The translations under genes were made by a program, and so were the position numbers. The notes beneath the pieces were generated by a model. It did not search any database, was not told where the DNA came from, and worked only from the letters and a program-made list of their open reading frames with translations. Shown piece after piece: positions 19,722 through 28,120 of a DNA stretch of 42,317 nucleotides. Where the stretch lies: NCBI GenBank assembly GCA_945885545.1, contig CAMCYZ010000007.1:1-42317 (forward strand). Direction: 5' to 3'. Each line of letters begins with the position of its first letter. The stretch's first letter is position 1. The stretch comes from Spirosoma fluviale (GTDB lineage Bacteria > Bacteroidota > Bacteroidia > Cytophagales > Spirosomataceae).

Positions 19722-20131
19722 TTAAAACTCAAGAATCGAGTAATAACCTCTGTGAATTAAATGCTTCTTAAGTTTTTCTTCCCCTGACCACAATTGGCAA
19801 TTCAAAAATAAAGATAAAGCCACATGTGGTATATCCTTAGGTTTTTTTTCTTCATATAACAAACCTGCCTTGTGCCAATCCTCAGAGGAAATATGTATTT
19901 CACTTACAAAAGTAATTCTATTGAAAATACCCAACATTAACTCCAAAAGCTCTGCTTCAGAAAGCCTGCTAGTTAAAATTAATCCTTATAACTAAATATT
20001 TCGATGTAAAGAAAATGGCATGCATTTAAGCGAAATTGATTGGAAAGTTCTATTATTTTTTCGGCAGTCCTACCATTCGGACTTATTAAGGCCGAAATGA
20101 GCTTATTGGTATCAATAACCAAATCTTTCAT
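19722..20131 (-). pseudogene. PIN-domain toxin gene broken by a one-base frameshift
   Basis: The ATG at 20131 starts 'MKDLVIDTNKLISALISPNG', a classic PIN N-terminus with the first metal-binding Asp (Asp7), and continues 'RTAEKIIELSNQFRLNACHFLYIEIFS' before a TAA at 19981-19979. A second frame, open from 19985, continues the fold: 'LILTSRLSEAELLELMLGIF', then 'KDIPHVALSLFLNCQLWSGE' and the end at 19722. Loss of one base near 19980-19986, probably one T, would explain the break. PIN toxins are Mg-dependent RNases of type II toxin-antitoxin systems. The start overlaps the antitoxin stop by 4 nt. With the C-terminal acidic residues cut off, the toxin is presumably inactive, unless this is a sequencing error. 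Confidence 0.78.
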
Positions 20132-20334
20132 TTACTAAACTTGGCCTTGTTTAAGTCCCACCATTCTGAATCTATTGTAGTAGCTAATTCTTTTACATCG
20201 TCCTCAGAACCTTTTAATTTTGCAGAAATTTCAATAAGCCTTAAATCAGCAAGACGTTTATCGACATATTTCAACCCAAAGATATTCTTAGGAAGACTAA
20301 TGATATAATCGTTTAATGTATTCTCTACTTTCAT
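20128..20334 (-). CDS. Putative antitoxin partner of the PIN-domain toxin
   Basis: This is a 68-residue charged protein starting at ATG 20334, with its stop overlapping the PIN ATG by 4 nt (ATGA). That is the arrangement of VapB-like antitoxins translated ahead of their toxin. Residues 1-15 (MKVENTLNDYIISLP) could form the DNA-binding half, and the acidic C-terminal half (GSEDDVKELATTIDSEWWDL) resembles a toxin-wrapping tail with bulky aromatics. No named family is recognised with confidence; the role is inferred from size, order and overlap. Confidence 0.65.
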   Translation of the reverse strand: MKVENTLNDYIISLPKNIFGLKYVDKRLADLRLIEISAKLKGSEDDVKELATTIDSEWWDLNKAKFSK

Positions 20335-20400
20335 TAGAAAATCATTTTGACTGACATTACGAAATATTATCTTGAAATAAAAAATAAGAATAAAAATAAT

Positions 20401-21309
20401 TCATCTCATCTTAGCCCTTTTCGCCAAAAACGAAGAGAGTATCTGATCAAAACCTCGTTCGATATCCACTTCAATATAATCAATTTTGTATTGGCCACAC
20501 TTGATTTTAAGCTCATGCTGAAAATCTTCCAAAACGGCGATATATTTTTCTTTCACTTGCGAGGGCTGAATTTTTACTTTTTCGCCAGACTCCAAATCTA
20601 TAAACTCATAAGGTCGTTCGTCAAAATCAAAGTCTAATTCTGTCTTTTTATCAGTAACATGAAAAAGCAAAACCTCGTGTTTGTTGTGTTTGAGGTGTTG
20701 CATGGCCGAAAATATCTTCTCCATGTCGTCCATGTTTTCAAACATATCGCTAAAAATCACCACCAACGAGCGAGTATGAATCTTGTCAGCTATCTTATGT
20801 AGTGTCTCCACCACCGATGTTTTCTGGAGCGTTTGCTTGCGATTCAATACTTTTTCTAGCTCATGATAAACCTTCATGATGTGGGTGGTAGTAGACTTGC
20901 ACTCGGTGTGCGTTTCTATTTCATCAGAAAAAGTCACCAAACTCACCGCATCTCGTTGCCTTTGAAGCATATTGGCCAGCGTACCCGCTGCTAAAGTAGA
21001 AAAAGTAAGTTTACCGTTATTTTTTATCGGATAATACATCGATGAAGACACATCAACCAGCAAATGACACCGCAAGTTGGTTTCCTCCTCAAATCGCTTC
21101 ACAAAAAGCTTATCCGTCTTAGCAAACACCTTCCAGTCTATATATCGCGTACTTTCACCTGAATTATACAACCTATGCTCGGCAAACTCAACCGAAAAGC
21201 CATGAAATGGCGATTTATGAAGGCCGGTAATGAACCCTTCCACCAATTGTTTCGACAAAAAGTCGAGATTGCCGTATTCTCGTATTTTAGATAAATCTAA
21301 TTTCTGCAT
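20401..21309 (-). CDS. DUF58 family protein (vWA-like)
   Basis: This is a 302-residue protein with the DUF58 signature 'GESTRYIDWKVFAKTDKLFVKR' region (51-72), followed by a vWA-like domain carrying a MIDAS-type motif DVSSS (86-90) and 'VVIFSDMFENMDD'. DUF58 proteins usually act with MoxR-type AAA+ ATPases in chaperone-like or stress functions, but no moxR gene is visible nearby. It is soluble, with no membrane segment. The start follows the rlpA stop with no gap, so the two are co-transcribed. The ATG at 21309 begins a typical N-terminus (MQKLDLSKIREYGNLDFLSK). Confidence 0.9.
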   Translation of the reverse strand: MQKLDLSKIREYGNLDFLSKQLVEGFITGLHKSPFHGFSVEFAEHRLYNSGESTRYIDWKVFAKTDKLFVKRFEEETNLRCHLLVDVSSSMYYPIKNNGKLTFSTLAAGTLANMLQRQRDAVSLVTFSDEIETHTECKSTTTHIMKVYHELEKVLNRKQTLQKTSVVETLHKIADKIHTRSLVVIFSDMFENMDDMEKIFSAMQHLKHNKHEVLLFHVTDKKTELDFDFDERPYEFIDLESGEKVKIQPSQVKEKYIAVLEDFQHELKIKCGQYKIDYIEVDIERGFDQILSSFLAKRAKMR

Positions 21310-21828
21310 TTAATTATTTTTTTTCGAAGCCGAAGTTTCTGGCAAATAGGGTATCACCACTTTTAAGCTATCTTTCGGAAAAATCTGTTGAAAATTATGC
21401 TCAGTACTTCCTTCTCTAAACAATAAAATCTCTCCATCTTTCCCTACCACTTTGGCATTAATCCTTATTACGCCTTTACTAACCATCCCCAACTTCTTGG
21501 CTGCTTCGTATGTTAGATCCAAAACTCTGTTTTTTGAAAAAGGTCCTCTATCGTTAACTCTAACTACCACCCATATTTTAGTTCCTGGATTTTCTACTTC
21601 AATCATTGTACCAAACGGGAAATACTTATGTGCACAAGTAAAATCACTATTGTTCAGTCTTTCGCCACTCGCTGTTTTTCTTCCGCTAAACTTCTTGTGA
21701 TAATAAGACGCCGTACCTTTAAAAGCCTTCCCTATTTCTACTTTTTGTGCGTTTAACTTTCCTGTAAAAAATATTACAAAAAGCATATAAGTAATGTAAT
21801 TCAAAATATGTTTATTCCTCAAATTCAT
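21310..21828 (-). CDS. rlpA: RlpA-family septal/peptidoglycan lytic protein (DPBB domain)
   Basis: This is a 172-residue exported protein with a signal peptide ending near residue 27 (LNAQ). The double-psi beta-barrel core is clear: 'GTASYYHKKFSGRKTASGE' (39-56), 'DFTCAHKYFPFGT' (62-74, His67) and 'VVVRVNDRGPF' (87-97) with the conserved Asp in NDRGPF. RlpA proteins bind or cleave denuded glycan strands at the septum. It lacks the C-terminal SPOR domain and the lipobox of E. coli RlpA; short SPOR-less forms are common in Bacteroidota. It abuts the DUF58 gene. Confidence 0.88.
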   Translation of the reverse strand: MNLRNKHILNYITYMLFVIFFTGKLNAQKVEIGKAFKGTASYYHKKFSGRKTASGERLNNSDFTCAHKYFPFGTMIEVENPGTKIWVVVRVNDRGPFSKNRVLDLTYEAAKKLGMVSKGVIRINAKVVGKDGEILLFREGSTEHNFQQIFPKDSLKVVIPYLPETSASKKNN

Positions 21829-21989
21829 ATTTGCAAAAGAATAGATTTAATTAAATTTTACTGACGTCAAAAAGGACTTTTGGTCAATCTTAACTACAAA
21901 GTACAAAAAAATATTTATTTTTTGATGTTTTTCAGGCAAATCGGTCTGCATTTTTGAGTTAATGTTTTTTATTTGTATTAATTAAAACT

Positions 21990-21997
21990 TATTTTTG
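21990..21997 (+). promoter_or_regulatory. Candidate -7 element TATTTTTG
   Basis: TATTTTTG lies 32 nt before the GTG start of the DUF3276 gene. It has the same octamer as the elements at 6043 and 11338. Confidence 0.42.
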
Positions 21998-22029
21998 GAG
22001 CAGTAACTAACCCCTTAAGAATACATCCC

Positions 22030-22389
22030 GTGGAAAGAGAAGAACAAGAAAAGATTTTTTCAAAGAAAATAAGAGCAGGAAAAAGAACATATTTTTTTGA
22101 TGTCCGAGCCACCCGTTCGAACGACTATTATCTCACCGTTACAGAAAGCCGTCGATTTCAAAAAGACGGAGACTTTGTTTATGAAAAAAGTAAACTCTTC
22201 ATATACAAAGAGGATTTTGACAAAGTAGTAGAGGCTCTTCAAGAAACTGTAAATCACATCAAGTCTGAACTTATGCCACACGTGGATTTTGAGCAGTTTA
22301 AAAACACCGAGGACGATTTTCACGATAAGCACCACGCTAAAAAAAATGATGAGGATTTTTTGTTAGGCTCCAGCTATAAATGGGATTAA
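22030..22389 (+). CDS. DUF3276 / PUR-alpha-like nucleic-acid-binding protein
   Basis: This is a 119-residue soluble protein of the Bacteroidota DUF3276 family, recognised by 'IFSKKIRAGKRTYFFDVRAT' (near 8-27), 'NDYYLTVTESRR' and the helical 'FDKVVEALQETVNHIKSE'. The fold is related to PUR repeats that bind single-stranded DNA or RNA; the cellular role is unknown. Translation begins at GTG 22030; no ATG is suitably placed upstream, and the family N-terminus matches. Its TAA overlaps the stop of the convergent oxidoreductase (shared TTAA at 22386-22389). Confidence 0.88.
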   Translation: MEREEQEKIFSKKIRAGKRTYFFDVRATRSNDYYLTVTESRRFQKDGDFVYEKSKLFIYKEDFDKVVEALQETVNHIKSELMPHVDFEQFKNTEDDFHDKHHAKKNDEDFLLGSSYKWD

Positions 22390-23018
22390 TACATTTCTCC
22401 AGATAAAATCACTGTTTTTTCCTTTTTATCTGTTTGTTTGGCAAATTTCAGCATAGCTGTTGCTACTTTTTGTACGTCAGTGGCCTTGTAATTTTTGGGT
22501 ATCAAAAATTGGAAAAAGTTCATAACTATTTGACCAATTCGCTCTCCTATTCTGGTTTCGGATCTTTCGCCCAGCAACAATGAAGGTCGAAAAATACCCA
22601 AGCGGTCAAAGTTTAAATCCGTTAAGGCATTTTCTATTTCGCCCTTGACTCTATTATAAAAAACAGTAGATGAAGCATCAGAACCCATGGACGTTATTAT
22701 GGCGAAGCATTTTACCCCTTTCGCTTTTGCTATTTTTGCGGTAACCAGTGGATATTCAAAATCTACTTTTCGGAAAGCCTCCTGACTAGCAGCCTTTTTG
22801 ATGGTTGTACCTAAGCAACAAAAAACTATTTCAGCACCCACAAAAACCTCCTCAGGCAAATTGTTGAAATCTACTTCAATCTCTTCAACTTTCCTGTACA
22901 TGTGCCCAGATTTCTTCCTGACCAATGCTCGAATATTAGTAAAAGCATCATCATTGTCCAATTGCTTGACCAAACTACTCCCGACCAAACCCGAAGAACC
23001 AACAATAATTGCTTTCAT
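22386..23018 (-). CDS. NAD(P)-binding atypical SDR-family oxidoreductase
   Basis: This is a 210-residue Rossmann-fold protein beginning 'MKAIIVGSSGLVGSSLVKQL' with GxxGxxG at 7-13. The segments 'AEIVFCCLGTTIKKAASQEAF', 'ITSMGSDASSTVFYNRVKGE' and 'FRPSLLLG' resemble the HTATIP2/NmrA-like atypical SDR group. The YNRVK tetrad is consistent with a dehydrogenase, but the substrate is unknown. It is the last gene of the six-gene minus-strand operon, starting 9 nt after the GH3-type gene, which suggests co-transcription but not necessarily a shared pathway. Confidence 0.82.
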   Translation of the reverse strand: MKAIIVGSSGLVGSSLVKQLDNDDAFTNIRALVRKKSGHMYRKVEEIEVDFNNLPEEVFVGAEIVFCCLGTTIKKAASQEAFRKVDFEYPLVTAKIAKAKGVKCFAIITSMGSDASSTVFYNRVKGEIENALTDLNFDRLGIFRPSLLLGERSETRIGERIGQIVMNFFQFLIPKNYKATDVQKVATAMLKFAKQTDKKEKTVILSGEMY

Positions 23019-23027
23019 GTGACCTAC

Positions 23028-24545
23028 TTATGTTATTATTTCCAAAATTTCCTCCAAATATTCTCTTGAATTACTCAGCCTTGGCACTTTGTGCTGTCCA
23101 CCGAGCTTTCCACGTTTCTCCATCCAAGTGTAGAATGTTCCGTTAGCTACAAAATGAACCTTGGGTTTCACCAAAGCGATGTCATTCTGCCTTTTGGCAT
23201 CATAATCGGAGTTAACGTCACGCAGTTTCTTGTCTAAAACATCTATAAATTCATCCTGATTTTCAGGAATTTGTGAACATTCTATAATCCACTCATGGCC
23301 ACCTTTGCTGTCAGAATCCATATAAATAGGTCCAGCTGTATACTCTTTCAAATCCACATTAGCACTAGCTGCAGCAACCGTAAGTGCTTGGTCGGCATTC
23401 TCTACCATCAATTCCTCTCCAAATGCATTTATAAAGTGCTTGGTACGTCCAGTAATTTTTATTCTAAAAGGATATTTCGAGGTAAACTTTACGGTATCGC
23501 CAATTTTGTACCGCCACAAACCTCCGTTTGTAGAAATCACCATCGCGTAACTTTTCTCCAATTCCACTTCGTCGAGTGTCAATGCTTTCGGGAAATCCTT
23601 GTCCCATTCTTCTACAGGCAAAAATTCATAAAAAATTCCATAATCAAGCATCAGAAGCATCTGATCCTGCAAAGCGAAGTCGTCTTGAATGGCAAAAAAA
23701 CCTTCGGAAGCGTTATAAGCTTCGAAATAATTGACTTTGTCACTCGGAAAAAGCCTATCTCTAAAAAGACTTCTATAGGGTGTAAACGAAACCGCTCCGT
23801 GAAAAAACACTTCGAAATTCGGCCAAACTTCTAATGCATTTTTGGCTCCCATACGTTCCACTATGCTTTCTATTAGGACTACCGTCCAAGTGGGGACACC
23901 TGCTATACCCGTGACGTTTTCTTTGGAACAAATCTCTATCATTCGTTCCATTTTGTCTTCCCAGCGTTCCAACAGTGCAATTTCTGGAGGTGGGATACGA
24001 AACATTTCGGCCCATTTGGGCATGTTCCGGGTAATTATGGCCGAAATATCCCCAGTCATGGAAGACGTATTGAAAGGATTTGGGTGTAATGACCCGCCTA
24101 TGGATATACTTTTACCATCAAAAAGCTGCGAGTCGATTTTGTTATCAAAATATAAAGTCAGCAAATCCTTACCACCTCTATAATTACATTCCTCGAGAGA
24201 TTCTTCCGAAACAGGAATGAACTTACTCCGAGAATTTGTAGTCCCAGATGACTTCGAAAACCAGTTGATTTCTGAAGGCCAAAGAATGTTTTTTTCGCCA
24301 CGCATTACACGCTCTATCCAAGGATAATGCTGCTCATAACTAACCACAGGAACCCTATCTTGATAATCCTTAATGGTAGTTATGCTGGCGAAGTTATATT
24401 TATGACCAAACTCTGTGAACTTGGCTCGGTCTATCAAACTAAAAAACTGCTCGCTTTGGGTCTCCACCGGATACATCTTAAAATGCTCGATGCGAGACCT
24501 TCGTCTTTTTATGAAAAATCCTACTACTTCGGTAATTAAGCTCAA
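23028..24545 (-). CDS. GH3-family (auxin-responsive GH3-like) acyl-adenylating enzyme
   Basis: This is a 505-residue cytosolic protein of the GH3 family. The phosphate-binding loop SKSSGTTNSRSKFIPVSEE includes SSGTT at 99-103, and 'YNASEGFFAIQDD' and 'VISTNGGLWRYKIGDTVKF' are the second and third adenylation motifs. Plant GH3 enzymes conjugate amino acids to acyl acids through an AMP intermediate. Bacterial members are widespread in Bacteroidota with unknown substrates. The gene starts 8 nt after the glycerophosphodiesterase stop. A role in acyl-amide or lipid metabolism is possible but not shown. Confidence 0.88.
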   Translation of the reverse strand: MSLITEVVGFFIKRRRSRIEHFKMYPVETQSEQFFSLIDRAKFTEFGHKYNFASITTIKDYQDRVPVVSYEQHYPWIERVMRGEKNILWPSEINWFSKSSGTTNSRSKFIPVSEESLEECNYRGGKDLLTLYFDNKIDSQLFDGKSISIGGSLHPNPFNTSSMTGDISAIITRNMPKWAEMFRIPPPEIALLERWEDKMERMIEICSKENVTGIAGVPTWTVVLIESIVERMGAKNALEVWPNFEVFFHGAVSFTPYRSLFRDRLFPSDKVNYFEAYNASEGFFAIQDDFALQDQMLLMLDYGIFYEFLPVEEWDKDFPKALTLDEVELEKSYAMVISTNGGLWRYKIGDTVKFTSKYPFRIKITGRTKHFINAFGEELMVENADQALTVAAASANVDLKEYTAGPIYMDSDSKGGHEWIIECSQIPENQDEFIDVLDKKLRDVNSDYDAKRQNDIALVKPKVHFVANGTFYTWMEKRGKLGGQHKVPRLSNSREYLEEILEIIT

Positions 24546-24553
24546 AATAAAAC

Positions 24554-25402
24554 TTATTTTTGGATGTACGCTATGGCTCTGTCGGGATAATCTGTAATGA
24601 TGCCATCACAACCCAAGTTCAGCATTTGGCTCATATCGCTGATTTCATTTACAGTCCAAGGTATAACTTTTATACCTTTTTGGTGCAGATAATCAACTTT
24701 AGTTTTCGACAAAACACTGAAATTTGGACTCCAAATATCGGGTTTAAATCCGAGTTTTTCAAGATTGGAATCAATTTCGTTATCATCTTCTGGCTCAACA
24801 AGAAAAGATATATCAAAGTATAGGGAAGATTGTCGCTGCCAGTGCAAAATTTTCAAAACATTAACATCAAAACTCTGTAAAACCACATCTACCTTACTAT
24901 CAATTAGATGCAACTCTTTCAACACTAAAGATACAAATTCAAACGGCTCGGGTTGCGAAACGTTATATTCAAATGGAAGACTCTTTAACTCAATGTTAAG
25001 ACCAAATGATTTCGAACTAAACGATAAACGAAACGCTGATATCAAATCAATGACATCCGAAAGTAATGGTTTAAATGAAGCCACTTTATTCTGATCCGGA
25101 AAGCCTGAATGACCTCTCAAACCGACATCATAAGACCGAATTTCTTTATAATTCAGTTCATAAATATTGGTTTCTTTGACTGAAAGAACTGGTTTTCCGT
25201 CTGGTTTGGTGGAGAAAATCGGGTTAAAATATGGCTCATGCGAGACCACCACCTTTTTATCTTTCGAAACAACCACATCTAACTCTAAAAAATCGACACC
25301 TAGCTCCAGAGCTTTTCTGAAAGCCTGAATGGTATTTTCGGGCAATAAACCTCTGCATCCTCTATGGCCATGTATTACGAAATTCTCAAATTCAGACTCC
25401 AT
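24554..25402 (-). CDS. Glycerophosphodiester phosphodiesterase family protein
   Basis: The chosen start at 25402 gives a 282-residue GDPD domain and lies 4 nt after the TonB-receptor stop. A longer in-frame start at 25516 would overlap that receptor by 110 nt and add residues without family character. The motif 'HGHRGCRGLLPENTIQAF' and 'LELDVVVSKDKKVVVSHEP' supply the His, Arg, Glu, Asp and His residues of the GDPD active site, and 'KGIKVIPWTVNE' is the conserved C-terminal segment. These enzymes hydrolyse glycerophosphodiesters to glycerol 3-phosphate and an alcohol. No signal peptide is present with this start. Confidence 0.88.
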   Translation of the reverse strand: MESEFENFVIHGHRGCRGLLPENTIQAFRKALELGVDFLELDVVVSKDKKVVVSHEPYFNPIFSTKPDGKPVLSVKETNIYELNYKEIRSYDVGLRGHSGFPDQNKVASFKPLLSDVIDLISAFRLSFSSKSFGLNIELKSLPFEYNVSQPEPFEFVSLVLKELHLIDSKVDVVLQSFDVNVLKILHWQRQSSLYFDISFLVEPEDDNEIDSNLEKLGFKPDIWSPNFSVLSKTKVDYLHQKGIKVIPWTVNEISDMSQMLNLGCDGIITDYPDRAIAYIQK

Positions 25403-25406
25403 GCTT

Positions 25407-27470
25407 TCAAAACTTAAAGTCAAGCTTGAGGCCACCGTTATAATTTCGTGGTGGCGATGGATTATAAAATCTATTGCCGAAGGCATTGAAATCATACCCG
25501 GCGGAATATTTTTCATTTAGCAAATTATCTATGCCCGCATAAATTCTAAATTCTAGCTTGCGGATAGACTTGACAAATCCCAACCTTGCCTGAGAAAGAA
25601 ACGCCTCCTCAGCATAAACTGAGTTGAGATCATTCAAGGGTATTTTTGACAAATAATTTAAATCAAAATTAAAGAAGAAGCCACTGTGTTGCTCTACATC
25701 TAACTTCAAAAAAAGATTATTCTTGGGCACACCAGGCAGTTCTTTCCCTCCAAAGTCAGTAGCCCCAGACATAAACTTTTTATAGCTAAATTCATTATAA
25801 ACAAAATTAAGCCCCAAATTAGCTGCTCGTATAAACTTGGTTTCGTTTACTTTTTGTAAAATAAACAAATTGGAAAACTCTATTCCATTTTGCAAAATTT
25901 CTCCAGTGTTTAGGAAATACTCATTTCCGTTGGCTAAAAGATTCCTGACCAATCCATTTCTTATATTCTGCTGAAAAAACACCAATTCAGAATTCCAAAA
26001 AGTATTGCTTATGTGCTTAAAACCAAGTTCTTTATTCAAGCCCTTTTCGGCAGTGAGCAATTGAAAATTGGGTGAATTTTGAACAGTCGATACCAACTCT
26101 TGGGCGGTAGGAGAAGAAAAACCACTGCTCAGATTAACAAAAACCGAGGTGTTTTTCCCGAAACCTTTAAGCAAAGAAACCCTTGGCGAGAACGGAACTG
26201 CGGGTTTATCCGAAATGTCAATTTTAGCCACGGACGCCAATATAGGCATTCTTTCAAAATCATACTTTTGAGTATTTAGACTGAATCCTGATGTTAGTAC
26301 AAATGCATAGGGGAGCGACCATTGACCTTGAAAAAAGACTGAATTTTGTCCAGAATTTATATTATCGGTATATCTCTGCTTACCTTTTTCTCCCAAATTA
26401 TTATCATACACCTCAAAACTCGAAGCGGTTCGCAAACCCTCTGAGCCAACCCAAAACTTAAGATTTTGCACACTTTTAGAAAGAACTAATCGATAACCTG
26501 CAGTTTGCTCATTTCGCTGTTCATAATTGGTAATGAAGGGATTGTGTAAAGCATTGGCCGTAAAAAACACGGCAGAATTAAGTTCAAAACCTTGACCGAT
26601 GTTCCAAGTATCAGATGCCCCGATAATACCAATTTTCTGATGTATCCCAGCTTTTTGTTCTAATGTACCCGGGGTTGCGGGAGTTTTAGGCCTTGCGGAT
26701 TTGGGATTGGCCTCCATTTGTGCCAAAGTAAGTCCGCCAGGAGTTAAGTAACCAAGGTCAGAAAACAATCCAAAAACACTAAGACTATGTTTTTTCAGAA
26801 AAAAAGTATTGCTCAAATTGAGTGTCTGACGATTCATCGCCGAATTTTCTCTGTATCCGTCGGTTTTGTTGGTCGAAAAATTCAAAAACAAATTGTTCTT
26901 GCTCGTTCCGTTTTGATAGGATAAAAAAGAATTTAAAGTATTGAAGCTTCCGACATGCAAACCCGTACTTACAGCATTACCAGCAACAGCGTTTTTGGTT
27001 TGAAGATTCAGCACCCCGCCAATTCCTGCTCCATAAATACTTCCTGAAGGCCCTTTTAGAATTTCTATTGAACCCACACTATTGATATCAAGCTGATTAA
27101 AATAGCTTTGCCCGTTTCCGTCAGAGATAGGAATGCCATTCCAATACACCTTCACATTTCTGACGCCAAAGGGTGACCGCAACGAACTACCTCTGATGGC
27201 CAATCTGAAGCTACCAGGCGACCGCTCCTCCAGTCTGACTCCAGCCTGCGTGTTCAGAACTTCCAAAGGCGTGGTGTTTGAAAATCGTTCTATATCTTTT
27301 AAAACAATTTTGCTTACCGATGCCCCAGTTTTTAATATACTTTGATTGGTTTCAAATCCCTTGACAATGGTCTCGCCAAGCAAAACGGTTGAGTCTGCTT
27401 GAGCGAAACCTATATGAAAATTTAAAAATAAAAAAGCATAGCCTATTATTTTGCCAAATGCTTTTCCCAT
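25407..27470 (-). CDS. TonB-dependent outer-membrane receptor
   Basis: This is a 687-residue receptor with a signal peptide (MGKAFGKIIGYAFLFLNFHIGFAQ). The plug domain runs from about 40 to 150 ('LEVLNTQAGVRLEERSPGSF', 'AIRGSSLRSPFGVRNVKVYWNGIP', 'IEILKGPSGSIYGAGIGGVLN'), followed by a barrel ending 'YNGGLKLDFKF'. It is not SusC-like: there is no N-terminal carboxypeptidase-like domain and it is shorter, resembling FecA/BtuB-type siderophore or cofactor receptors. The ligand is unknown. Its start overlaps the end of the upstream subunit gene by 25 nt, so expression is coupled with the GMC oxidoreductase operon. Confidence 0.9.
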   Translation of the reverse strand: MGKAFGKIIGYAFLFLNFHIGFAQADSTVLLGETIVKGFETNQSILKTGASVSKIVLKDIERFSNTTPLEVLNTQAGVRLEERSPGSFRLAIRGSSLRSPFGVRNVKVYWNGIPISDGNGQSYFNQLDINSVGSIEILKGPSGSIYGAGIGGVLNLQTKNAVAGNAVSTGLHVGSFNTLNSFLSYQNGTSKNNLFLNFSTNKTDGYRENSAMNRQTLNLSNTFFLKKHSLSVFGLFSDLGYLTPGGLTLAQMEANPKSARPKTPATPGTLEQKAGIHQKIGIIGASDTWNIGQGFELNSAVFFTANALHNPFITNYEQRNEQTAGYRLVLSKSVQNLKFWVGSEGLRTASSFEVYDNNLGEKGKQRYTDNINSGQNSVFFQGQWSLPYAFVLTSGFSLNTQKYDFERMPILASVAKIDISDKPAVPFSPRVSLLKGFGKNTSVFVNLSSGFSSPTAQELVSTVQNSPNFQLLTAEKGLNKELGFKHISNTFWNSELVFFQQNIRNGLVRNLLANGNEYFLNTGEILQNGIEFSNLFILQKVNETKFIRAANLGLNFVYNEFSYKKFMSGATDFGGKELPGVPKNNLFLKLDVEQHSGFFFNFDLNYLSKIPLNDLNSVYAEEAFLSQARLGFVKSIRKLEFRIYAGIDNLLNEKYSAGYDFNAFGNRFYNPSPPRNYNGGLKLDFKF

Positions 27471-28093
27471 TCGTTGTAGCTGAGGTTATATTGTTTTAAA
27501 ACGTCATCTGGAACACCGTCCCACTTATTCGGCGTATTGCCCATGTAGCCAAGGTCTTTTACACCCATTTCTGTAGTAAAAAAGCCTGTTGCGGTAAGAT
27601 TACGCATCAAATTGAAAAAACTCACCCCTTGCGAGTGCTCTTTCTTGGCCTTATTTGGATAGGCAATCAAATCCACGACTTTGAGTCTATCGGCAGGAGT
27701 CAATGCAACAAATTTCTTCGAAAACATTTTTTTAGACTGTGTGTTTAACCACATCAATCCTCCTCGCAAAGGCGTTTGGTGCTGCGGCATGTCTTTAGCA
27801 ATAAACTCTATAAAAGCCGGTACTCCGGCCTGACTAGCACTGCCTGACTTGGAATCTGCAGGGATAATAATGTCAGACAAAACCGTAATAGTGGCCAATT
27901 CAGCCGGCGTGAAAAACTTGGCTGCTTTCAATTTATTGTCATGAATAATTTCATCACGCAATTTGCCATTTTGAGCTTCTGGTATTTCTTTAACAGGTGC
28001 AACTTTGGGTTTTACCTGACTCATGGCCTCTCCTGAAACCATTACACCCGCTGTACCTAAGCCTATATTTTTTAATAAATCTCTTCTTTTCAT
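27446..28093 (-). CDS. Gluconate 2-dehydrogenase subunit 3 family protein (gamma subunit), Tat signal
   Basis: This is a 215-residue protein with a twin-arginine type N-terminus (MKRRDLLKNIGLGTAGVMVSG). The body 'FFTPAELATITVLSDIIIPAD' and 'GVPAFIEFIAKDMP' is characteristic of gluconate 2-dehydrogenase subunit 3. In FAD-dependent glucose and gluconate dehydrogenases the small subunit carries the Tat signal and exports the cofactor-loaded catalytic subunit with it. Here the partner is the GMC gene 27 nt upstream, which lacks a signal peptide, consistent with that hitchhiker model. Confidence 0.9.
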   Translation of the reverse strand: MKRRDLLKNIGLGTAGVMVSGEAMSQVKPKVAPVKEIPEAQNGKLRDEIIHDNKLKAAKFFTPAELATITVLSDIIIPADSKSGSASQAGVPAFIEFIAKDMPQHQTPLRGGLMWLNTQSKKMFSKKFVALTPADRLKVVDLIAYPNKAKKEHSQGVSFFNLMRNLTATGFFTTEMGVKDLGYMGNTPNKWDGVPDDVLKQYNLSYNEWEKHLAK

Positions 28094-28120
28094 TTTTATA
28101 ATCTTTTAAATCAAGAATTT

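Noticed and set aside
25403-25516. Longer N-terminus for the glycerophosphodiesterase
   Set aside because: It would overlap the TonB-receptor gene by 110 nt and adds residues unrelated to the family; ATG 25402 sits 4 nt after the receptor stop.
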